DNA of 64,000 nucleotides from Mugil cephalus (taxonomy: Eukaryota; Chordata; Actinopteri; Mugiliformes; Mugilidae). The translations under genes and the position numbers were made by a program. Numbering within the stretch: position 1 is the stretch's first letter; each line of letters starts with the position of its first letter. The stretch spans positions 8,883,672 to 8,947,671 of the forward strand of contig NC_061782.1 of NCBI RefSeq assembly GCF_022458985.1, in the 5' to 3' direction. The notes under the pieces are model-generated. The model was not told the DNA's origin. It searched no databases and saw nothing but the letters and a program-made list of their open reading frames with translations. This document shows, piece after piece, positions 54,176-64,000 of the stretch.

Positions 54176-54602
54176 ACACAACATGACCACCATCCTAATA
54201 TTGTGTAGGTCCCTCCTGTGCGTCCCACACAGTTGTGTCTCAGCAGAGAATGGATATTAGGGCGTCCTGTGGTGTTTACCTTTGGGTCTTATGGGTTAAG
54301 GGGAGGGGCCTCTGTCAATTTTCAGTTTGTATCTTGTGAATTTGGAGGCCAGGTCAACACCTTGTAGTTTTTCATGTTTTTTTTTTAAAGTTGTTCCTGA
54401 TACATTTTTATGTGTGTGTCCATGTCAGTCTGTGTCCTCCTGAGTGTCATTGCCATGAGTAGGTGGGTGGTTCATGTCTAAATAACATACAGACGAATGC
54501 AAGGCCCCAAAGTTTCCCAGCAGAACATTGTATTGTCACAAGATGGTCAATGTTAGTTACTTCTCCTGTCAGTGGTCATAATGTTATGCCTGATTGGTGT
54601 AT
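54176..54602 (+). mobile_element. Tc1-like transposon remnant (copy 4)
   Basis: Same family and orientation as 8683-9073: ATATTGTGTAGGTCC near the left, GAATTTGGAGGCCAGGTCAA in the middle, CAGCAGAACATTGTATTGTC then GTGGTCATAATGTTATGCC at the right end. The left terminal repeat is eroded. Confidence 0.75.
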
Positions 54603-54926
54603 ATCGATACCTAAATCTACAGGAATAATATATATAACAGAAACATGTTTTAGCCACATGTCTTTCCAAAGTTTTTACCTAATAGCATCTAATAAAAATG
54701 CAACTCGGACAAGACCCCAAATTGTGTTACTTTTTCAATTTGACCTGCTTCATTCGAGCAGCATTTAAATGTCTGACCTCAACCTCAAGTTAACTCAATT
54801 TCCCAGAAAACATGCAGTACAGTGACAATTATTGAATTTGGATGGAAGAAAATCATCTACAAGGTTATACAAGTCTGTCCAACTGCTATTAAGTCACCAA
54901 TCTCCTCATCTGCTTTCTATTTCCAG

Positions 54927-54990
54927 AGATGGAGTCAGGAGGTTTGTAGAGTACAAGAGTAATGTCCTCGCGCAGAAGGACGTGCAGTGA
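54927..54990 (+). CDS. Candidate orphan 3' terminal exon of an unidentified transcript
   Basis: A pyrimidine-rich acceptor (CTATTTCCAG) is followed by a 20-codon frame DGVRRFVEYKSNVLAQKDVQ and a TGA, then about 75 nt to a canonical AATAAA at 55064-55069. This is the layout of a last coding exon. The frame requires a donor leaving two bases, and no such partner exon was found between 51.3 and 54.9 kb; the memo1 internal donor near 51195 is in a different phase and would give only a short different tail. I do not recognise the peptide. It may be an alternative end of memo1, the last exon of a gene with long introns, or chance. Confidence 0.3.
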
Positions 54991-55063
54991 ACGGAAATAT
55001 CACTGACATACCACTCACATTCTCAAGTCTGACAATGAAGAATCTTTTTTGAAATATGTGTAA

Positions 55064-55069
55064 AATAAA
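55064..55069 (+). terminator. Polyadenylation signal after the orphan exon
   Basis: AATAAA on plus, about 75 nt after the TGA of the candidate exon at 54927-54990. Confidence 0.4.
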
Positions 55070-56987
55070 CATGATGTAGAGTAGACCTAATATTTAAACA
55101 TCACATTCATTTCACAGTTGTAACCAACCCGGGGTTGAACATTTGTAACCACAAACCAGGGAGTCCAAAAAGGGCGCGCTCCAATGTCTTCTACTTATTA
55201 TGTAGTACGTACTTATCCTGTTATCATCCCTCAAACTGTGGTCGACGTTTGTGTCTGCATCTGGATTTCATTGTGAAGTTATGGTGAGTTTAGTTAGTCT
55301 TCCTGTTCAAGTTTCTTCCACCCACTCATTATTAATAAGAAAAGACAGGAAAAGCTTAATTTAAAGTCAATAGGTCGCCCTTCCCTCTGCAAATTTATTC
55401 ACACACTCGAGGGATTTTTACAGGCCCGAACTGATTCCCTTCAGCTGACTTTATGGTGAATAAACTACTCCACGGTCACTGCTATTGTATTGAAGCGCTG
55501 GGAAACGTGGGCATCTAACAAAAGTGTTTTTCCAGGTTAGTATTACAATCACAACCTCACGTACTGTACCTGTTCCTTTATTCTGGGGGTGAGGCTGTTT
55601 ATGTCTATTTAGTTTCACACAGATGCACAAGAGGAAACATTTACTGCACAGCCAGGCAAGCGTGAGGTTCATGTTTTAAAGATACGAGGATCTGGTCAGC
55701 TGTTTCTGCGGTGTGATCATCTCGACAGGACGAGGATTCTGGTCCATCACGAGAAGACACAGAATTCATATGAACGCCAAATGGGAGTCTCTCCTTGAGC
55801 TAGGTGTGTTTTACGTTTACGAAAAACATACAAGACAGAAGGGAAGTGTGATAATATACCGCAAGACAGTAATCGGTGTCTTTGGATTTAAACTTTAAAA
55901 TATGAGCAGAATTCAAAATTAAAATGATCCATAGCAGATTGAGCACAGATTACAACCTCCATATTGATTTATGACAGGACTGAACCAGCCGACAAACAAA
56001 CCAAATACTCTGAGAGAAAAAGTCAAAGCTCCTCTTTCCAGCTACTGTATCTACTACTTCCACACAAAACTATTCATCACTCTACAGATGAAGGTCTTCC
56101 CCGCTGAGCGTGACGATGGCAGCAAGTTTGTTTTGTTCTGGTTTCCTTCAGGGACACGGTCCGCCGCACTGTGCCCGGTTTTAAAATGAATGCAGAGTGT
56201 CATTATCGGACTGAAAAGCACAGTATTTATTCTTTTCTTTAAACACTGTTTGAATAAGAACGCACAACTGGATCTTTTTATATGCAGCATCAAATTATTT
56301 ACTTGCGTATCTTTCATCTTTACTGCTGTTCTACATTAGAACGGCCATCAGTGCACACAACGTTCAACATGCGCCGGCCCGTCTTAATCTTCTGCAGGAG
56401 TTCTGTCTGAATACGTTTCTGGTGCCAGCTACTTAGGAGAGATCACGGAGAGCTTTTAGCTCTGCTGTAGCCACCTGGCCCCTTCCAACACTCGGTTGCT
56501 ATGTTTAGCCTGCGTGTTATTGGACGAAGGGCATATTGGCATCGCAGGTGTCTAAGATATAAATGGAGATCTGAGGAATCCGGAGACTGTGCATGACATT
56601 TCTGAGTGACAGCTCCTCTCTTCTGCTACGGGTTTCACACAGAGAAAATCAAAGGCTGTCACAGTTTTCAACAGGCCTTTTATATTTTGAGAGAAAAAGC
56701 ACCAACCTGTTGTCTTTGTCAGGGCAGAGCGAACAGCAGAAGATGAACGCCTGTGTTTTTAAACAGAAATGACTCTAATTTAACTCCACATGACTTTCCT
56801 GTCGATAATGCATGGCTTATGAATTCATGAGAGGGTGACAGTTCGATGAGTTTAGTCAGTATTCTTGATAATATTATAGACAAAGTCATACATCCACATT
56901 CATAAGACAGAAGCTTAGGCAGTCGTGAGTGAGATACATAAAATAAACAGCTTTCCATCCTCATTCTGATCACGAACCAGGAGGTTG

Positions 56988-59244
56988 CTAGTTCACATCT
57001 TGAATGATATATTTCACATCAAGTGCAAGATTAGCAGTTTCAACAGCAACTTGCAACGCGCCAAGTTTGGCTGTGAAGGAGTCCAGCACGCGGGCCTGCG
57101 CTGGTGTATCTCCAAAAATGGATTTGGGAGAGAAGTCTGTGTAATTAGTGTTCAGATACGTCCACCGCTCACTTGGGCTACTTCCCACCAGTCCGCAGCC
57201 ACAGAAGCCCAGACTCCCCTCCATGTGTTCCTTCATGGCGTCCGCGGGCAGAGTCCAGTGGTGAGCGCGGGTCAGGTCGATTAATGAATCCCCACCGTCG
57301 TGCTCCAGCGCGCCGGCAACGGACTCCAGAGAGCGGCAGAACGCGTCCACGCCACAAAGATACTCGACCTGCGAGCATCCTAACACTGATGCTTCTTCGG
57401 TTTTGCTCTAAGAGGAAAGTGTGGCACACTCATGCTCTTTAAGGACATAAAATCAATAAAACTGAACTTTTTTTTTAAGACTAAGTACTCACCTTGTGTC
57501 TGACATATGCAGCTAAGTGGGTCTCGGTACAACCACCTCCGAGTAAGGCAAATGGTTCTCTTAGAGTAAGCCGCAAGATGTGTTCTGTCTTCTGGCACAC
57601 CACCTTAAGCACATGAGGGAATTAACACATCAGTTAATTTTTTTTACACTGACCTCAGATAAGTGGATGGTTCAACTACTTCAGAACAGGGTTAAAATAT
57701 ATGTGATCCCAGTTAATGGATGCTTTTGTGCTCTCTTTTCCCTGTTAGTGAAAAGCAAGCAAGCCTTATGGGGCTGTATATTATCACTGACTTACTGAAT
57801 AGTAGTGTAGTGGAGACTGTAAATCCGAGCGGAAGGTTGTGAGGTTCATCTAATGTAATGAGGGTTTGTCCTTTTCAGTGCATGGGGTGACCGAAACACT
57901 TTCACCTTTGTACATATGTCCTAGTCGACAGCTCTGACAGCCACTTTATCTCACCTTAAGCTCGTTCAGCATCGTCTCGTTCCTGTGGCAGAGAACCATT
58001 GTGCAGATCGCTGATTCCCCAACAGGCTGCAAGTGCAACATTGTCTTGGATCCCACCTGCCTGATGCTTAGATCCTTCACCTTCCCGTAGGCCTTGGATG
58101 GGATTGTGGTGTGGAAGGTGGCCACAGGTTGAGCACCTATTTGTTATGGTACACATAAAACAAGATTCTATGTGTGTGTGCTTATTCCATTGTTTCTTTG
58201 ACTAAAGTTCTTGCATGAATTTGCAATTTTGCCTCTGCAAATGGATTTGCGCTTACATTAATGCCTACCTGTTAGCTGAATGAGTGGCTCCATGAGGGTG
58301 ATCCCGACTCTCTCCACCACTACGACACCGTGACTCCTCAGGTATTGCTGTAAAACTGGGTGGATGACCCTCTGGCATACAAAGAACTTCACCTCATCTT
58401 TAACCACCTGTTTGCCAGCCTCCAGAAGTTGATCCAGGATCTGCGAGTCTGTGTCTACACCTGGGTGCACCTCAATCCTCCCGTCTCCTAATTCACAAAG
58501 ATCCCCAGCAAGAGAGACGCTGAACAGCACCATACGCAGTGGGTTTGAAACATTGTCTAAGTTACTGAGTCCGTCGGGCATGTCCATGAGTAAACCTGGA
58601 AACACTGCAGAGTTTAACACAGAATGGCCTTCAACAGGGACAGTCACTGTTTTACCCAGGCTGACTGTACCTGGGCTGTTACAGGGAATAGTCAGCAAAA
58701 AAGCTTGCACAGCCAGCTTGCTGATGTGAAGTGTCTCTGGATCGGTTAGCACACATGCTGGTTTGCTGGAGATGATACTGCGAGCCAGTGTGATCAAGTT
58801 CTGGCTGCTGCAGAAGTCCAGCTTCACTTTGCAGCCACAGTCTTCTCGTTGTAAGTAGCTTATGCACAGAGCCAGCAAGTGCTTGTTCACTCTGATAGCC
58901 ACGTTTGCTCTGAGACCTGACTGCTTTGCCTGATCGATAACAGCCAAACAGAAGATGCCTGCAAACAGTCCACAGTCACTGAAGCGAGAGACGTGATTGA
59001 GAATGGAGGTTTTTATCAGGTTGATGAATGGTTGCGAGGAGGAAATGGCCGGAAGGAGAACAGAGGAGGATGAGGTGGTTACAACCTGCCCTCCGATGTT
59101 GTTATGAACATGCTTTAGTCTAGCTGTCGGGCCAAAACACGATCTTAGAAGCTGTTTGAGCAAATTAAGTTTGTTGCAAATATCGGCGTTTTCGAGCGGT
59201 AAATCCGTACATAGAGACGGGGACTTCTTGACGAGGCGAGACAT
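56988..59244 (-). CDS. mkks: MKKS / BBS6 chaperonin-like protein
   Basis: Group II chaperonin-related protein that, with BBS10 and BBS12, helps assemble the BBSome needed for ciliary trafficking; acts at the centrosome/basal body. Four coding exons on minus: 59244-58269 (976 nt), 58136-57955, 57603-57493, 57407-56988; phases agree, 1689 nt gives 562 aa (human 570). The protein follows human MKKS throughout: start [29 protein letters not shown] in the equatorial region; [43 protein letters not shown]-terminal [16 protein letters not shown]. The usual chaperonin ATPase motif is not preserved, as is typical of the BBS chaperonin-like group. An in-frame GTG lies upstream, but the ATG at 59244 matches the family start. 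It is head-to-head with slx4ip, the arrangement also found in human. Confidence 0.96.
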
Positions 59245-59407
59245 CACTGAGTGGGCAAATTCTTGAAAAAGCTGGCAAAACAGGATCACATTTGGACAGG
59301 TCTGAATAACGATATTTGATGGATAACATTACCTTCCCTGTTTCCCTGTTAACACTTGCATGCTTGCAACGACTCAAATAGACACTCATTGCATTGCCTG
59401 AAGACAA
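59165..59407 (-). other. Upstream ORF overlapping the mkks start
   Basis: An 80-codon ATG-initiated frame (second ATG seven codons in) on the minus strand begins 163 nt before the mkks ATG and ends about 80 nt inside the mkks coding region, in another frame. If the leader is contiguous it would compete with the main start. A possible donor (GGGAAG|GTAATG near 59331) could truncate it. The human MKKS leader is reported to carry upstream ORFs; I cannot say whether this peptide is related. Confidence 0.4.
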
Positions 59408-59699
59408 TGATACAGATTCTAGGGATAGTCTATATCGTTGTGTGTTAAAAACAATTTTAGGGGTGTTATTTTATCATAAAACAATATACAATACGGTCAT
59501 AACAATTAACATTCACAGTTCAACAATTTGGTATTTTGACATTTTTACAGGCTTTGCACAGACACCGTTGTTTCCATGGTAGCAGTCACAGCGTTGCTCC
59601 CATTCTGGGTCCTATTTGACAAGGAGTCGCATTCTCTCGCTGTTCTTTAATAATTGTTGTTTTGAAGGCGTAAAACTACGCCAATTCAACTTTATAACA

Positions 59700-59900
59700 G
59701 TGATGGATTCTACTGTGGATTACCGAGTTTGTTTGTTTATTTTGCCAAATTCTGAAAGCTCTGACTCACTCTAGCTTTGCCGTTGTTGGACTACAGACTG
59801 CATACAGAGTGAATGTGACGTCATCTCCGGCAGCCGAGGTTTTCGGTTCAAACTGTTCAAATCTGTTGGCGGTAGGAAATTGACAGCTTTCTACGTATGT
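59700..59900. promoter_or_regulatory. Divergent promoter of mkks and slx4ip with CRE
   Basis: Compact region between the two leaders. A perfect palindromic CRE, TGACGTCA, lies at 59816-59823. A likely donor for a non-coding slx4ip exon 1 (GGCG|GTAGGA) lies near 59870, which places transcription starts around 59.8 kb. The second slx4ip exon has a clear acceptor at 60301-60303. Confidence 0.6.
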
Positions 59901-60338
59901 ACACAGCGTTATGACATTAGTTTATGATACTGTTGTTTATAATATGTTTACTACTGTCAGTTTCTCGTTGCAGCCGTAAGCAGTTCGTCTCGTGAGCTCA
60001 GCTGTCAAATAAACTGAGCATAAGGTACTACAGCAGCTGGTTAACGTTACACTTGAATAATTCTGCAGCTAAAGCGATTTAACTTGAGTATACTGTGATA
60101 TCCTGAACAGTTGGAGAAACCTATGAAATAAAATACATACTTTGTATCATATTGTAAACCTCTTATTATGATTCCATACACATACAGATGGGTAGAGTTA
60201 GATTTATCATCTTAGGTGACATGCCATGTTGTTTTTAATAAACCATTTGAACCCTTTGTAAAATACTATAATATGTAATCCTAGGTTCATGTATTTATTT
60301 CAGGTTAAAGTCACTGACTGACTGCTGTGATCATATCA

Positions 60339-60365
60339 ATGGCTCCACGTAAACTTGTCATTAAG
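60339..60365 (+). CDS. slx4ip: SLX4IP, first coding exon (gene continues past the window)
   Basis: SLX4-interacting protein, a partner of the SLX4 nuclease scaffold involved in telomere and crosslink repair. Exon 60304-60365 follows a TTATTTCAG acceptor, has 35 nt of leader, then ATG and nine codons MAPRKLVIK before a GTATGT donor. The peptide resembles the human start (MASKKFAVK), and the head-to-head position with mkks is the same as in human, which is what makes the call. No further slx4ip exon was recognised up to 64000, so the rest presumably lies beyond the right edge. A nine-residue match alone would be weak. Confidence 0.75.
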
Positions 60366-63300
60366 GTATGTGAAAACAAAACCCTGCATCTTTTAAAAAT
60401 GATCATACAGTTGAATGAAACTACTTTTCTCATGCTGTTTCAACATAAACTGAACGTTAAAATATCTGTTTTCCTAATGTCTAATGTCTTGGCAAGTGTT
60501 TGTATTTATTAAGCAGAATAGTTCTAATGCTCGATATTTACATGCAATGTCTTGAATACATTTGTTCCGTCAGTGCCGTTCCCATGTGACATTGAAGTTT
60601 AAGTGTATAATTTTTATAAGTGTTCAATTTCACAGAAATATACTCTAATAAATAAATTGGTGACCAAAAGTAATGCTAACAATATAATAGCAGCATCTTA
60701 ACATGTACTTTTGTGTTGGAAAATATTTGTTCTTGTGCTTTTGTGCTGACCATGGAGGCTTGTATTTACTTTAAGCAAAAATGTTTTCCACTTAAAATGC
60801 GCATACTAAAGAATAAGAGGAATCTGCATTTCATTAAAGTGTTTCTGCTGACATTATAAACAATGCTCTATTCATCTGTAACTGCCAAACAGTAGAACAG
60901 CTACAGCCGCTGCTTCCAGCAAGCGGCTTGAGTCATTATGGTCTGTGTTAAACCACTAAAAAACTGCTGTGCAGTTGTGGAAAATATGCAACATGGGACA
61001 AAAGTGTATTCTTGCGTTTTTTTTTTCTTTTAATATCATGCTGCAGTATCTTTCATTTTGCCTGCATTAATTGTTGCCTTCTCAGTAGTTGCCTATATGT
61101 CCACTAGAGGGAAGTACAGATACATGTTTTAGCCGTCTTGATGTTGTTATTCCTTCTGTCGAAAAAGTTTCTGGTCACCTTTTTCAAATCTTAACTGAAT
61201 GCCTCCCTGAGAGCTTTTTGTTAATGGTCCCAACCAGTGTAGAGGAAACTCATTCTATTAAAAGTCAAGCTGTTCATCCCCAGTCTGTTACTCTATCACG
61301 AATAATGCACATCAGATGTTTTTGTTAAGTACAGGGAAAGCTGCTGGTCTCCCGTTTGTTGATGTTTCATTTACTGAGAGTTTTGGATGAGGGCTGCAGA
61401 CATTTGCACTGATCTCTCACATCCTCCGTAAGGCCATGTGTGCCTAGTTGACCAGATATTGCATTCATTCGCTTTTATTTGTTTCATATGCATGCCTGCG
61501 TACGGGCTGCCCCACCACCCCCTTCGGTTGGTTGTGGGAGAGTAAAACCCTGGAGGTTCACGGAAGGTTCCTTCCCACTGGGCACATAATGATACTGTTG
61601 TGCCTGAGAAAATGCACACAGCCTCTACCCTGCTTAACCAACTAACCACAAACAAGTATGTTAGAAGGGATTAGTCTAAACAATAGCATTCAAGGCGCTG
61701 CCCTGGCCGTCTCTTTCATAACTCTACCACCATGTTTTTCAATGAATAAATTACCTTCTTAAAATATTAAAGAAGAAAATCCACACAGAGAAATAGTTTT
61801 CACTAAGACATAGTGCCAACGCTGTTTGCTGGCTTGCACAGAGAGTGAGGATTATCGAAGTAATTATGAGTTATGTTCATGGATTCGCTGTGCCACATTT
61901 TGTAGGCTGTTCAGCAGTGTGTTTTATGGTCTTTTCTTCTGAAATGTTTTCAAAGCAGCTCCCTCCGTGGTCTGTGGAACTGCAGGAGGTGCTGGTATGC
62001 TCTTTCGTAAATAGGCTTAGACTATATAGTGACCTGCCACTTCTCAGATCTCCCAAAAGGGCCTGCAGGCTAAATCGCTGATCCACTGAAGCGCTTGCTG
62101 TCTGCCAGGACATTACTGCTGCAGAGCCCTGCAATCTGCCTTCTATTAGCAATATGCACTGCTGACTGTCTAACCATCTAATGTAGTAGGATAAAACAGA
62201 GACCAAAGGGTTTTAAGAATAAAACATTTGAGTTTTCACAGACCAGTTTATTGTCAGAGGTTTACGTACTGTTTAGTGTTGTCACTCCGTAGATGAGCTC
62301 ATAACAGACCACACATCGCGCCTCTGCACAGAATCACGGCATTTTCTTATTGAAAACACTGTGACACTTTCCAACTTCTCAAGGGAAAGTGACAGGGTTA
62401 AAAAAGAAAAGTTCTCTTTCATCTCAGCTCGGCTCCACTTTGCTGTGCAGATTTGACATTTCCTAATGAGGCAAAACACTTCTCAGCTTGCTATTTCTGT
62501 AAATCTACCAATTTCTCAGTGATGTGTCAGCCCGAGCTTTGTTTCCTGAGTGTTACCTGGAGATATTCCTGTCTGTTCTTGCTGCTGAAATTCCTCTCTT
62601 GGGTTGTGTCTCTTTTTATCATCAAATAAAGAGGACTCAGGTGTGCTAACATTCCCCTGAATGAAGGGAGGTTTCAACAGAATGCAACCCTTCCATACAC
62701 TTCCAAAAAAATATCTGGAGAAAAAAAAAATCGAATGGAAAAAAGGTTGGAAAAAAGAAATGCCCTTTTTTTTTTTTTAAGGGGAAACCCAGGTGACTCA
62801 CACAGGCACAGAGAGAGCTGGGAATGAGGCAAATAAAGCCTGAGAGCAAGGTTGTCACACCCACAGATCTAAAGAGCTCCCCTGGGTTCTTTGCAGACTT
62901 GCAAGAGAGACAAAGGGAGAGAGGGAGAGATGCAAGTTTTATTGAGTGAGACCGCATCTGCTGCCCCTTCTCTCCCAATGTAAACATCTGTGGCTGGTTA
63001 GTGTTAGCTTCTGAGCTAAGTGCAGTCCGAGAAGGTCTGGTTCTTATACGGCGCGATAGCAATGGCAAAGGGCAGCGAGGTGGGGAGGCGGGTGAAGCCG
63101 CTCATAGAGGTTTGGGCCCCGCGCCCGACTTGGAGCAGCAAATGCGGGAGGATGGAGAGTCGGGTCTGGAAGAGAGATAAGGGAAGGTAGAGAGTGTTTT
63201 GGGAACTGAGAGTGATATAGACCAGAGCACTGAAGACTAGAAAAGCCCAAGGGGCTGTCAGACGGCCTGAGTCAGGATTTGTTTATTTACAGACAGAAAA

Positions 63301-64000
63301 TATAAAGGATTTTCCTCATGTTGTTCTGCGCGCTGTGGTCAGCTTTAGTATCTGTTTCTAACGTTTTTCCTCTTAAAACGTTTTTTTTTTTCCCCCCCTC
63401 ACAGGTAATATTTATCAATTTGGCAGTGGGGAGATTTAGGATAGAGAAGTTGAGCTTAGCCTGCAGGAGGACTCAGTTCTATTCATTCACTGTGTGACAG
63501 CACACAAAAGATGGCACAATAAAGGATTAGGTATTAAGTAGCGCTTCTTGCAGCCCCTCATTCAGCCTCTGTTCCTAACTCCAAAAAGCCCGTGCAAGGC
63601 AGAGAACAAAGTAGAGCTGGCCCACTTTAGTATGTATGAAAAGAGTAACTTCCTCCAGAATTTGGCCCTTTATCAAACCTTTCAGTGACAGTTGCTCAGA
63701 GTACTGCCTCGAATGTGTCAAATCAAACTACACAAAGAGGACTAGCTCATGAATTTTGATAACTAAATATGTCAGGTTTAATGAAATCCTTTGGGGTCCC
63801 GAGTATGGAACCAAAAAGATTGTGTTACAGAAGAAAATGATAAATGGGTAGATTTTCTGATAAGTCTGCTTTGAAGATGTTTATTTCTGTTTTTGGTTTT
63901 CAGCCTTGGACTTTTGTTCCACTTTCAGATTATTGCGCCAAATTAAGACAAGACACTTGCGGTGTCCGTGAGGCACTGGACTGCGCGCGGAGATCACTCT
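60366..64000 (+). other. slx4ip: slx4ip intron, running off the window
   Basis: No exon with acceptor, open frame and donor resembling the next SLX4IP segment was found. Content is unremarkable: T and A runs, a GA-rich patch near 62900-62930, and short unrelated open frames. No clear transposon ends were seen. Confidence 0.5.

Larger units (their letters stand above)
51744..56987. other. Spacer between memo1 and mkks 3' ends
   Basis: About 5.2 kb between convergent genes. Holds a terminal-inverted-repeat element (52221-52657), a pyrimidine-rich stretch near 53270-53400, a Tc1-like remnant (54176-54602) and a candidate orphan 3' exon (54927-54990) with a polyA signal at 55064. A CTCF-like string lies near 54029-54047. 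From 55.1 to 56.99 kb I see nothing definite beyond the mkks 3' UTR. Confidence 0.5.

Overview
The window is vertebrate nuclear DNA, almost certainly from a ray-finned (teleost) fish. The evidence is multi-exon genes with GT-AG introns, an Opn5-group opsin of a type absent from placental mammals, several decayed Tc1-like transposon copies, other dispersed repeats typical of fish, and abundant microsatellites. Nothing bacterial, viral or CRISPR-like was seen. I joined exons by hand from splice signals, reading phase and remembered family sequences; no alignment was run.

Layout. (1) 1.57-23.2 kb, minus strand: vit (vitrin), 17 coding exons giving 765 aa: signal peptide, LCCL domain, Thr/Pro-rich linker and two von Willebrand A domains, with a probable non-coding first exon near 23 kb. 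(2) 24.46-29.98 kb, minus strand: a six-exon Opn5-group (neuropsin-like) opsin. It is intact except for one extra base in a homopolymer at the start of TM6, which breaks the frame before the retinal-binding lysine. (3) 30-41.8 kb: about 11.8 kb with no convincing gene. (4) 41.8-45.2 kb, minus strand: spast (spastin), 16 exons and 474 aa, starting directly with the soluble M87-type N-terminus; no membrane hairpin is encoded upstream in the same exon. (5) 45.2-46.75 kb: shared spast/memo1 promoter with GC box, CCAAT and a palindromic CRE. (6) 46.75-51.74 kb, plus strand: memo1, nine coding exons, 297 aa. (7) 51.7-57.0 kb: mostly non-coding, holding two transposon remnants and an orphan candidate 3' terminal exon at 54.93 kb. 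(8) 57.0-59.24 kb, minus strand: mkks (bbs6), four coding exons, 562 aa. (9) A second divergent promoter with a CRE at 59.82 kb, then the first coding exon of slx4ip at 60.34 kb on the plus strand; the rest of slx4ip runs off the right edge.

Functional picture. The genes do not form one pathway. They are two conserved divergent gene pairs (spast/memo1 and mkks/slx4ip) joined to a vit-opsin tandem. From general knowledge, relatives of VIT, SPAST and MEMO1 lie on human 2p while MKKS/SLX4IP lie on human 20p, so the window joins two blocks that are separate in human. Points most worth a second look: the one-base break in the opsin, the hairpin-less spastin, a TRY (not DRY) motif in the opsin, an in-frame 66-nt alternative donor in vit, an overlapping upstream ORF in mkks, and the unidentified exon at 54.93 kb.
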